Of a stretch of DNA of 53,640 nt, positions 1 through 6,926 are shown piece after piece; the first letter of the stretch is position 1, and the number at the start of each line of letters is the position of its first letter. Origin of the DNA: Thermoanaerobaculia bacterium. Its GTDB lineage: Bacteria > Acidobacteriota > Thermoanaerobaculia > Multivoradales > JAHZIX01. Both the position numbers and the translations under genes were made by a program. The stretch covers positions 1-53,640 of the forward strand of contig JALXFE010000318.1 in assembly GCA_027069135.1 (NCBI GenBank), given 5' to 3'. The notes under the pieces are model-generated. The model saw nothing but the letters and a program-made list of their open reading frames with translations. It ran no database searches and was not told where the DNA came from.

Positions 1-1
1 G

Positions 2-1850
2 GTCTGGGAGGACCTGAACGGCGACGGCATCCAGGATGCCGGCGAGCCGGGGATCAACGGAGCTTTGGTAGAGCTGCGGGATTCCGGCGGGACGGTGATT
101 GCCACGGCCACGACGGCGGGTGACGGCGGTTACAGCTTCGGGAGCCTCGCGGCGGGTACATATACCGTCACGGTGGTCTCGACGACGTTACCGGCGGGTG
201 TCGCCCCGACCTTCGACTTCGACGGCACGGCCACCCCGCACGTAGCTTCTGTGACCCTGGGCGGTGGCGAGACCAACAACGGTGTCGATTTTGGCTACCG
301 GGGCACGGGCGCGATCGGTGACCGGGTCTGGGAGGACTTGAACGGCGACGGTATCCAGGATGCTGGTGAGCCGGGGATCGGCGGTGTACTCGTCGAGCTT
401 CGAAATTCCGGCGGGGTCGTTGTCGGGAGCGATACGACAGACGGTACCGGCGCCTACGGCTTTACGGGCCTCGGAGCGGGAACCTATAGCGTGAGCATCG
501 TGGTCACGACGCTGCCGACGGGTGTGCTTGAGACGTTCGACTTCGACGGCACGGTGACCCCGCACGTAGCTTCCGTGACCCTGGGCGGTGGCGAGACCAA
601 TAACGGTGTCGACTTCGGCTACCGGGGCACGGGAATGATCGGTGACCTAATCTGGGAAGACCTGAGCGGCGACGGTGTTCAGGACGCCGGTGAGCCGGGT
701 ATCCCGGGGGTCTTGGTCACGCTTCGGGACTCCGGCGGCAACGTGCTAGGGACGGCGACGACGGATCCCAACGGTGGCTACTCCTTCAACAATCTGGGCG
801 CGGACACCTTCACAGTGGAAGTCGATCCGGCAACGCTGCCAGCGGGCTTCTTGCCGACCTTCGATTTCGACGGCGTAGGCACCCCGAATGTGGCGACGGT
901 GCCACTGGCCGGTGGTGAGATGAACGACTTCGTCGATTTCGGTTACCGCGGACCTACAGCCCTGGGCTCGATCGGAGACTTCGTCTGGTTCGACCGCAAT
1001 GGTGACGGGGTACAGGATGCTGACGAACCGGGTCTGCCCTCGGTCGAGATTCAATTGCTCGACGCTGGCGGAACGGTCCTGCAGACGACGACCACCACGG
1101 CGGACGGGCTCTATCTCTTCGCGGATCTGCTGCAGGGTACCTACACGGTTCGTGTCAATCCGGATACCTTGCCGACCTGCTGCGAATGCACCGGTGGTGG
1201 CGATGATGACGACGATGACGACGACGACGACGACGACAGCGATTCCGGCAGCGATTCGGACGGAGACTCCAATAGCGACTCGAACAGCGACTCCAACGAT
1301 GCGTCGAGTCTCTTCGGAGGGCTCTCCTGGACCAACGCAGGAAGCCACGATAGCGAGTCGGATAGCGACAGCGAGTCGGACAGCGAATCGGATAGCGGAT
1401 CGGATAGCGATGCTGATTCCGGTGGAGACGGCGGCGATGGGGAGATCACCTTCTGCATCTTCGGTGACTCGGACGGCGACAGCGATTCCGACGGCGATAG
1501 CGACTCGGACGGCGACTCCGGCTCGGATAGCGACAACGACTCGGACAGCAACAGCGCCCAAGACCGAAGTGGTGGCGGGATCGCCTGGGGCGACGACGGC
1601 GACTCGGACAGTGGTAGCGATTCCGACGACAGCGACTCGGACAGCAGCAGCGATTCCGACGACGACAGCGATTCGGATGGCGACAGCGATTCGGGTGGTA
1701 ACGGCGGAACCTGTGAGGAGTCGACGGATCTGACGGTCGTACCGACCTTCGATCTCGACGGCATCGACACGCCCCACGAGGCGACAGTCACCCTCGTACC
1801 GGGTGCCATGGATCGCCTGGATGTCGACTTCGGCTATCGGTGTGAAAGGG
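2..1850 (+). repeat. Tandem 324-333 bp coding repeats (SdrD-B modules)
   Basis: The V/I-W codon pair that opens each module falls at bases 2, 326, 650 and 983, giving periods of 324, 324 and 333 bp. Modules 1 and 2 share long, nearly identical DNA, for example around [15 protein letters not shown], which suggests recent duplication. Module 4 resumes at about 1741 after the acidic insert. Confidence 0.85.
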
Positions 1851-2413
1851 TAGCCCCGGTCTGTGCTGAGTGCGACGGCAAGGTAACGACCTTGACATTG
1901 CAGTACCTCGGCGCGATCTCCGGTGCCCACATCGAGGTCGTTCAAAAGAAGAACAACACCACGGTCTTTGACGACACCGTCGAACCGGGTGATCTGTTCA
2001 GCTTCGTCGGTCAGGCCAAGAAGGGGACATTGGGTAAAGAGGTCCGGATCTTTATCAACGGCTCGCTAGATACCAAGATTCACACCAGCTGCTCGCAGGC
2101 CATCGGCCCAGGTTTGGTCTCCGGTGACTTCCTGGTAGTCGCCGGCGAGAGCCGCAAAGGCGGTCCGCTGTGTCCCATCGACGATGATGGTGACAGCGAC
2201 AGTGATGACGGTGACAGCGATGACGGCGATAGCGACAGTGATGACGGTGACAGCGATGACGGTGACAGCGATGACGGCGATAGCGACAGTGATGACGGTG
2301 ACAACGATGACGACTCGGATGGCGGCGACGACGCTGGCCCGGGCAGCAACTCGTTGGTAGCTATCGCGGAACCGATGGGGCGGCCAAACGGTCTCGAGAG
2401 CCTCTATTCCTGA
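2..2413 (+). CDS. Partial SdrD-B-like repeat protein with Ser/Asp-rich tracts
   Basis: The reading frame is open from base 2, so the 5' end of the gene lies outside the window and the true start is not visible. The visible part holds four immunoglobulin-like SdrD-B modules of about 108 residues. Each opens with a calcium-binding-like [14 protein letters not shown] loop and ends near VDFGYRG. The fourth module is split by a roughly 190-residue Asp/Ser/Gly insert that includes twelve consecutive Asp and several Cys. A separate Cys-containing domain follows (CAECDGK to GGPLC, about bases 1860-2175; it resembles DUF7467-type domains, from memory), then a second acidic tail. I see no LPXTG, PEP-CTERM or C-terminal membrane anchor. 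Such proteins are normally secreted, calcium-stabilised surface or matrix proteins. The exact role is unknown. Confidence 0.85.
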   Translation, partial: VWEDLNGDGIQDAGEPGINGALVELRDSGGTVIATATTAGDGGYSFGSLAAGTYTVTVVSTTLPAGVAPTFDFDGTATPHVASVTLGGGETNNGVDFGYRGTGAIGDRVWEDLNGDGIQDAGEPGIGGVLVELRNSGGVVVGSDTTDGTGAYGFTGLGAGTYSVSIVVTTLPTGVLETFDFDGTVTPHVASVTLGGGETNNGVDFGYRGTGMIGDLIWEDLSGDGVQDAGEPGIPGVLVTLRDSGGNVLGTATTDPNGGYSFNNLGADTFTVEVDPATLPAGFLPTFDFDGVGTPNVATVPLAGGEMNDFVDFGYRGPTALGSIGDFVWFDRNGDGVQDADEPGLPSVEIQLLDAGGTVLQTTTTTADGLYLFADLLQGTYTVRVNPDTLPTCCECTGGGDDDDDDDDDDDDSDSGSDSDGDSNSDSNSDSNDASSLFGGLSWTNAGSHDSESDSDSESDSESDSGSDSDADSGGDGGDGEITFCIFGDSDGDSDSDGDSDSDGDSGSDSDNDSDSNSAQDRSGGGIAWGDDGDSDSGSDSDDSDSDSSSDSDDDSDSDGDSDSGGNGGTCEESTDLTVVPTFDLDGIDTPHEATVTLVPGAMDRLDVDFGYRCERVAPVCAECDGKVTTLTLQYLGAISGAHIEVVQKKNNTTVFDDTVEPGDLFSFVGQAKKGTLGKEVRIFINGSLDTKIHTSCSQAIGPGLVSGDFLVVAGESRKGGPLCPIDDDGDSDSDDGDSDDGDSDSDDGDSDDGDSDDGDSDSDDGDNDDDSDGGDDAGPGSNSLVAIAEPMGRPNGLESLYS
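1198..1710 (+). repeat. Low-complexity GAY/AGC tract coding poly-Asp and Ser-Asp
   Basis: Bases 1201-1236 encode twelve consecutive Asp with GAT/GAC codons. Irregular Ser-Asp dipeptides follow, using mixed AGC, TCG, TCC and GAT/GAC codons. The tract is broken by three more ordinary segments (near 1300-1350, 1440-1465 and 1555-1600). It lies inside the fourth SdrD-B module. Its complement opens long spurious Ser-rich frames on the minus strand. Confidence 0.8.
2179..2325 (+). repeat. Second Asp/Ser/Gly tandem tract
   Basis: A more regular tract than the first, built from alternating SDSDDGD and SDDGD units on GAC AGC GAT GAC GG(T/C). It lies just before the C-terminus of the repeat protein. 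Short exact repeats make slippage-driven length variation plausible. Confidence 0.75.
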
Positions 2414-2438
2414 AGCGAGTCATCGACAGAAAAGACAG

Positions 2439-2472
2439 GAGCCCGGCGAGGTCGCAAGACTTCGGCGGGCTC
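2439..2472 (+). terminator. Long hairpin after the repeat-protein gene
   Basis: GAGCCCG (2439-2445) pairs with CGGGCTC (2466-2472). Inside it, CGA pairs with TCG, one G-T wobble follows, GTC pairs with GAC, and GCAA forms a GNRA tetraloop. It begins 26 bases past the stop at 2413. There is no T-run on the plus side, so intrinsic termination is uncertain. The minus-side flank (CTGTCTTTT) would suit a minus-strand transcript better, but no minus-strand gene ends here. Confidence 0.5.
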
Positions 2473-2503
2473 TCGTCGCTTCGACCTCTGGTAGAAGACT
2501 CCT

Positions 2504-4459
2504 ATGAGTGGCTTCTTCTGCATTCACCAGGCGAATAGCCGGCCGGTCAGCTCCCGATGGGTGGAGCGAATGGTCGCGGCAGGCCGCCACCGAGGCCATG
2601 GTGGGGTAGGTGTGCTCCGGGACGGTCGCCGGGCTTTTGCCCAATTCGACCGGTTCTCGAGGCCCAACGCCGCCGCGGCACCTCTGGTCGCCTTGGGCGG
2701 AGCCCTGGTCCTGGTATGTGACGCTCGCTTGGATGAGCGTGACGAGTTGCGAAACCGCCTCGCCCTTCCGACCGAGACGTCCACCGACGCCCAGCTAATC
2801 CTCGGTGCTTACCGGAAGTGGGGTCTCGATTGTCCCCAGCGGTTGCTGGGAGACTTCGCTTTCGTCCTTTGGGACCGAGACCGGAAGCGCTACCTTTGCG
2901 GCCGGGATTGTTTCGGCACCAAGCCTCTCCATTACAGCTGGACGAACGGTACCCTCTGCGTGGCTTCCGAGGCCCAGCAGATCCTCCAGCATCCGTCGGT
3001 CTCGCGCCGTCTGGACGAAGGTGCCTTGGCCCACTACCTGGTGGACGACGAATCGGATGAATCGGCCACCTTCTTCCGGGATGTCCGGAGGCTTCCGCCG
3101 GGGCACATTCTGATTCTTGAAGATGGCCGGTTGGACCTGAAGGCGTCGAATGCCCTGGTGCTTCCCAAGCCCTTGCGGTACCGCAGAGACGAAGAATACT
3201 CGGAGCACTTTCTCGAAGTCTTGGGTCACGCCGTCGAGAGCCGTTTGGAGACTTCCGGATCGAGGGTCGGGATTTTTATGAGCGGAGGGCTCGATTCGAG
3301 CTCCGTCGCGGCGCTGGCTCAAGAGCGACTTCGAGACTCCGGCTCAGGGAATCTGCTGGCTGGAACCTATGCCTTTCCTTCCCTATCGGAGTGTGACGAG
3401 AGCACCTGGAGCGAGTCGACGGCCCGAGATCTGGGGATCGATCTGCGGCCTGTGAATGTCGAAGACCATTGGCTCCTCGGGGATCCTGAGATTTTCGCTC
3501 CGGACCTCGAAACCCCGTTCCAGAGCTGGCGGGGCGCAGATACTGCGATTCTCGAGATCTTCCGCGACGAGGGTGCCGAGGTATTTCTCACCGGCCTCGG
3601 CGGCGATAACGTAACCCAAGGGAGTCACCAGGTCTTCCGTTCCCTCCTGGGAAGAGGCCGGGTTCTCGACGCCTTTCGAGGGTTGGCCTCCCATGGCCGC
3701 CGTCAAGGGATTTCAGCCGCCCGAGCGGCGATGCATTATCTGGTAGCGCCGTCCTTGCCGAAGACTCTCCATCGAACTCTCCGACGGATTCGGGGCCGAG
3801 CCTCTTCGACCAAGGTACCTCCTTGGATTCACCCGGAATGGGCCCGCCGAAATGGTATTCGGGAGGATTCGCGGTACCAAGCGAGAGAGAAGGTTTCGAA
3901 GGATCCGGCGGTGCAAGTTGGGTTTTCCCAATTGGCCACGCTGCGTTCCGTGGCTCGTTCTTGCTATTGGCTCGACCGGCTCGGAGCGCGCTTCTCCATG
4001 GAGGCACGCCACCCATTCCTGGACCGTCGGGTCGCCGACTTTGTTCTTTCGATTCCCCCGGAGCTCATCTTTGATGGTCGGGAGCGGAAGATGCTTCTGC
4101 GCAAGGCGATGGCGGGGCGGCTTCCGGAGAATGTTCGGCGGCGTCGAGGGAAGACCCGATTCGGGCCGTTCATCCATCGAAGCCTCCAAGTCGAGGCGGC
4201 TTCGGTAGTTCGGAATCTCCTTTCTGAGAGCTCCCAGCTCGTCGAGTTGGGCCTCGTCGAGGGTTCGGTCTTGGCCCAAGGTCTCGAGGCGTATTTCCGC
4301 GGAGAAGATCTCCACGGGATAGGAGAGCATCTTTGGTATCTTGTAACCCTGGAAATATGGTTGAAGTCACATTTTGGGGGAGAAGTCTCGAACCTGGAGG
4401 CCGATTCTTGCGCTGTTTTCCCCGATCCGGCGTTCCGGCAAGCGCGGTTGGCGATCTGA
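2504..4459 (+). CDS. Lasso-cyclase-like asparagine synthase homologue
   Basis: The 651-residue protein has the class B asparagine synthetase layout: an N-terminal Ntn glutaminase-like domain (about 1-220) and a C-terminal ATP-pyrophosphatase domain with the PP-loop SGGLDSS at residues 260-266. The protein starts MSGF, not MCG, so the Cys that hydrolyses glutamine is replaced by Ser. Lasso cyclases (McjC type) lack glutaminase activity in the same way. The segment ARHPFLDRR...LLRKAMAGRLPENVRRRRGKT is also typical of that family. Such enzymes adenylate an Asp or Glu side chain and close a macrolactam with the peptide N-terminus. The RiPP precursor begins 37 bases downstream. The main alternative is an EPS-associated amidotransferase of the asparagine-synthase family; the adjacent leader peptide favours the cyclase reading. 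Confidence 0.8.
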   Translation: MSGFFCIHQANSRPVSSRWVERMVAAGRHRGHGGVGVLRDGRRAFAQFDRFSRPNAAAAPLVALGGALVLVCDARLDERDELRNRLALPTETSTDAQLILGAYRKWGLDCPQRLLGDFAFVLWDRDRKRYLCGRDCFGTKPLHYSWTNGTLCVASEAQQILQHPSVSRRLDEGALAHYLVDDESDESATFFRDVRRLPPGHILILEDGRLDLKASNALVLPKPLRYRRDEEYSEHFLEVLGHAVESRLETSGSRVGIFMSGGLDSSSVAALAQERLRDSGSGNLLAGTYAFPSLSECDESTWSESTARDLGIDLRPVNVEDHWLLGDPEIFAPDLETPFQSWRGADTAILEIFRDEGAEVFLTGLGGDNVTQGSHQVFRSLLGRGRVLDAFRGLASHGRRQGISAARAAMHYLVAPSLPKTLHRTLRRIRGRASSTKVPPWIHPEWARRNGIREDSRYQAREKVSKDPAVQVGFSQLATLRSVARSCYWLDRLGARFSMEARHPFLDRRVADFVLSIPPELIFDGRERKMLLRKAMAGRLPENVRRRRGKTRFGPFIHRSLQVEAASVVRNLLSESSQLVELGLVEGSVLAQGLEAYFRGEDLHGIGEHLWYLVTLEIWLKSHFGGEVSNLEADSCAVFPDPAFRQARLAI

Positions 4460-4482
4460 TAGTATGTCAAAGAGCGACTGAT

Positions 4483-4490
4483 GGGAGAGA
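4483..4490 (+). promoter_or_regulatory. Ribosome binding site of the RiPP precursor
   Basis: GGGAGAGA lies 6 bases before the ATG at 4497. It is the main support that this short frame is translated, because the upstream cyclase gene has already stopped at 4459. Confidence 0.7.
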
Positions 4491-4496
4491 GCGACA

Positions 4497-4736
4497 ATGG
4501 AAATCAAATCGAGCCTTGACACCCCGAGCCTTGACACCCCGAGCCTTGAGACCCCGAGCCTTGAGACCCTGGGCCTTGAGACCCAACGGGGAGCTGACGG
4601 AGACCGTCAGGCCAAGAGCGAAAAACGAGCCTACTCGGCTCCCGAGCTCATCCAATGGGGAACCATCTTTGACCTGACGGGTAACATACTCAACGGAACG
4701 CAAGACGGTTTCTTCAGCGGAACCGAGCCCACCTGA
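4497..4736 (+). CDS. Lasso-type RiPP precursor peptide
   Basis: A 79-residue peptide with three parts. Residues 6-29 are a repetitive extension built of SL(D/E)TP units. Residues 46-61 match the lasso leader signature YxxPxLxxxGxxxxLT (Y46, P49, L51, G55, L60, T61), the segment normally bound by the RRE domain. The rest, from G62, is a candidate core ending GTEPT. If cleavage followed T61, G62 to D70 would give a nine-residue ring with tail GFFSGTEPT. Lasso precursors usually place the conserved Thr at -2, which would start the core at Asn63 with D70 at position 8, so the register is unsettled. The leader is longer than the roughly 25-40 residues usual for the family. The peptide sits between the cyclase and RRE genes, as expected for a precursor. 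Confidence 0.75.
   Translation: MEIKSSLDTPSLDTPSLETPSLETLGLETQRGADGDRQAKSEKRAYSAPELIQWGTIFDLTGNILNGTQDGFFSGTEPT
4512..4586 (+). repeat. Five 15-bp tandem repeats in the precursor leader
   Basis: Units at 4512, 4527, 4542, 4557 and 4572 follow AGCCTTGA(C/G)ACCCCG with small changes in the last two. Each encodes SL(D/E)TP or a close variant. Fifteen is a multiple of three, so copy-number change would lengthen the leader without shifting the frame. Confidence 0.9.
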
Positions 4737-4749
4737 CCCCTACCGGGGA

Positions 4750-5958
4750 GTGCGTTTCGCGCGGTCGATTTCAACGGGACACAAGCGAGTGGCAGAGCAA
4801 ACCTGGATCTCCCTTGTAGGTGGTCGACAGGAGATTTCTGCCTATCAGCGAAGCCTGGGGTTTGTCACGCCCGCAGAAGCCTTAGGAGCTCTGGCAGCGG
4901 GGCTCTGCAGGAGCCGTACCTGGAGAAACCTGCCTCCGGCGAAGCTTGTTCTTCGGCATGGGAGCTCTCCCGCGCTGGCCGCTTTCGGATCCTTCTCCTC
5001 TGCTCATCACCCCGTCCTTGCCGGCTGCATTTCCAATCTTCAGCATTCCCTGGCTCATCTGTTGTGGTTGGATTGGGCCGCCGTTCGAGCCGCCTGCGAG
5101 CACCTGGGAGACCGGCTCCGCGAGCACCTGGGAGACGACCTCCCGACGACCCGTTTCGAGGCGATCCCAAGAGGGGGCTTGATCGTTCTCGGTATCTTGG
5201 CGCAAGTTCTGGACCTCACACCCCAGCAGCTATCGACGGAGCCCTCAAGGGAGGGTATCCCCCAAGTCATCGTCGATGATTGCCTGTTGTCCGGCGCTCG
5301 CTTCCTGGAAGTACTGGAACGCCCCTTGACCCATCGTCTGGTCTTCGCCCACCTCGCCTCTCCCGTCGAGGCACGAGAGCGGATCGTAGCCCAGGAGGAC
5401 CGGGTCGAGGCCTGCTTGGCAGCCATCGACCTCGAGGTATCACAGGCCAGTGATCATCGGCCAGAGAGCTATGACTGGGCCCTGCGTTGCGGCCGGCAGC
5501 GGCGTGCGTGGTTGGGCCTGACGGAGCATGTGTGTTTTCCCTGGAATGAGCCGGATCGGCCGGTGTGGGATCCGGTAGCTGGGCGTTCCTTGCCGGGATG
5601 GAAAATCCTTCCGCCGGGTCTTTGTCTCAAGGGTTCCCGGAATAGGGAGGCGGTGGATCTGCAGGTCATCCACGAACCGACCGGGGCCGTTTCCCTGCCA
5701 CCGGGGGTCATGTTCTGGGACGATGGCGATTCCGTCGCTGTGGCCCGTCTCCCGAAAGGAGGCTCGATCCGTCTTCAGGGGACGGCGGCCAGCTTCTGGC
5801 GAGCTCTCCTCGGGGCGGGTTCTCTCGAAGAAGCGGTGAGCCGTCTGCGAGGAGAATACGACGTCGATAGGGAGACATGCCGGCAAGACCTGGAAGGTTG
5901 TCTCACGGCCCTGGGGCATCAGGGGTTTCTCCGCCCCGCATCGGGCGAGCCGGGATGA
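4750..5958 (+). CDS. Phosphoribosyltransferase-like domain fused to PqqD-like RRE domain
   Basis: The 402-residue product reads from GTG 4750, 13 bases after the precursor stop; GTG 4789 is an alternative start. Residues 1-130 are not recognised. A type I phosphoribosyltransferase-like core follows, with an IPRGG loop at 139-143 and a PRPP-binding-type motif VIVDDCLLSGARF at 173-185 carrying the two Asp. Residues about 318-397 look like PqqD: a GTAASFW segment, then EAVSRLRGEYDVD, a Cys/Leu-rich helix and GFLRP. This is the fold of the RiPP recognition element that binds leader peptides. Lasso clusters normally carry the RRE alone (B1) or fused to a B2 protease. No B2-like Cys/His signature is visible here. 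I infer that the RRE delivers the precursor to the PRTase-like domain; the reaction is unknown. Its stop overlaps the kinase start (ATGA). Confidence 0.75.
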   Translation: MRFARSISTGHKRVAEQTWISLVGGRQEISAYQRSLGFVTPAEALGALAAGLCRSRTWRNLPPAKLVLRHGSSPALAAFGSFSSAHHPVLAGCISNLQHSLAHLLWLDWAAVRAACEHLGDRLREHLGDDLPTTRFEAIPRGGLIVLGILAQVLDLTPQQLSTEPSREGIPQVIVDDCLLSGARFLEVLERPLTHRLVFAHLASPVEARERIVAQEDRVEACLAAIDLEVSQASDHRPESYDWALRCGRQRRAWLGLTEHVCFPWNEPDRPVWDPVAGRSLPGWKILPPGLCLKGSRNREAVDLQVIHEPTGAVSLPPGVMFWDDGDSVAVARLPKGGSIRLQGTAASFWRALLGAGSLEEAVSRLRGEYDVDRETCRQDLEGCLTALGHQGFLRPASGEPG

Positions 5959-6926
5959 CCGGGACCTACCGGGTTTTCGGGAGGACCATCGCCAGCGAGT
6001 TTCCCTTCACCTTTCATCTTCCCGCCGGGGCAGGGCCCCCGGATCTGACATTTGAGCTCGGTGAAGAGGCTCTTGGTGAAGAGGCCGGCGCCAGTTCTCC
6101 GGTCTACGAGGGTCCCCCGGCCTACGAGAGTCCGTTTCTCGACGGGGAAGGCCGCTCTGCGCTGACCGTCTTCCAACGAGATTCTGTGGAGATCTTGAAG
6201 TTTCCCGGAGTCGCTGAATTCCAGATCCACGAGGACCGGATCCTTTACCGCTCGGACCTTCCGGAACGGCGGGATCTGATCGAGATCCGTTTTCTGGGCA
6301 CCGTTCTTTCCTTCTTCCTCGAGCGTGCCGGCTTGCCGGTCCTCCATGCTTCAGTGGTCGATGTCCAAGGGGCGGCGGTGGCCTTCCTGGGGACCCACCA
6401 AGGAGGCAAGACGGGGTTGGCGGCCACTTTCTTGCAGGCGGGATATTCCCTGCTCAGCGATGATCTCGCGCCCCTGAAGCTGGGTGGAAACCGAATCATG
6501 GTCCAGCCAGGGTATCCGCAGATGAGGGTTTGGCCGGACCTGGGCCGGCACCTGGTGGGGCCCATCGATGAATTGCCGCGGGTGATCGAGACCCTCGAGA
6601 AGCGTCGAATTCGGGTCGGCAGGCCGGAAGGCTTCGGAGAGTTCTGTACCGAGCCGCGACCCTTGGCGGCGATCTATCTACCGCAAAGGAAAGATTCCTC
6701 GGTTGAAACCCACTTCGAGGCGCTAGGTCGCCGGGATGCCGTCGTAGAGTTGATGCGGATGTCGTTTTTGGCCCGTGTCGTCGATTCCCTGGGCTGGCAG
6801 TCCCATCGAATCGAAGTCCTGGCCCTCATCGCGGCGACGGTGCCCGTGCGCCGCCTGCTCTACCCCTCAGGCTTTGAGAATCTGGCGCGAGTGCGAGGGG
6901 CGATCTTGGAAGATCTCGATCGCTAG
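5955..6926 (+). CDS. HPr-kinase-like (HprK-related) peptide kinase
   Basis: A 323-residue protein starting at the ATG that overlaps the previous stop. The C-terminal half has a P-loop GTHQGGKT at residues 146-153 and the HprK-type segment LLSDDLAP at 166-172. HprK proteins phosphorylate Ser on HPr; homologues in lasso clusters such as paeninodin phosphorylate the C-terminal Ser of the precursor. Here the precursor ends in Thr79, with Thr76 and Ser74 nearby, so a tail hydroxyl is the natural substrate (inference). HprK-related kinase A systems also pair with PqqD-like proteins and NTP_transf_5 nucleotidyltransferases, and one of the latter is encoded at 9803-10981. The stop overlaps the stop of the convergent minus-strand gene by 4 bases, leaving no room for a terminator between them. 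Confidence 0.75.
   Translation: MTGTYRVFGRTIASEFPFTFHLPAGAGPPDLTFELGEEALGEEAGASSPVYEGPPAYESPFLDGEGRSALTVFQRDSVEILKFPGVAEFQIHEDRILYRSDLPERRDLIEIRFLGTVLSFFLERAGLPVLHASVVDVQGAAVAFLGTHQGGKTGLAATFLQAGYSLLSDDLAPLKLGGNRIMVQPGYPQMRVWPDLGRHLVGPIDELPRVIETLEKRRIRVGRPEGFGEFCTEPRPLAAIYLPQRKDSSVETHFEALGRRDAVVELMRMSFLARVVDSLGWQSHRIEVLALIAATVPVRRLLYPSGFENLARVRGAILEDLDR

Noticed and set aside
746-1945. Long minus-strand frames rich in Val/Ala/Ile and Ser opposite the Ser/Asp tract
   Set aside because: They are complements of GAC/AGC repeat codons in the plus-strand gene, lack ribosome sites and family motifs, and overlap a clearly coding strand.
1198-2325. Regular short repeats as a possible CRISPR array
   Set aside because: Repeats are short, in frame, of uneven spacing and code Asp/Ser/Gly; there are no unique spacers of constant length.
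2-2413. C-terminal sorting signal (LPXTG or PEP-CTERM) on the repeat protein
   Set aside because: The last residues ([21 protein letters not shown]) contain no motif plus membrane helix plus basic tail.
2504-4459. Housekeeping asparagine synthetase AsnB
   Set aside because: Cys2 is replaced by Ser, and the gene sits directly before a lasso-type leader peptide and an RRE gene, which fits a cyclase better.
4467-4703. Minus-strand frame opposite the precursor peptide
   Set aside because: It is open only because the 15-bp leader repeats keep all frames open; it has no ribosome site and overlaps a well-supported plus-strand start.
4750-5170. A divergent B2 (transglutaminase-like) protease in the N-terminal region of the PRTase-RRE protein
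   Set aside because: No convincing Cys-x-x-x-Ala-Leu helix plus AHAWVE-type His/Asp pair could be found; the region remains unassigned.
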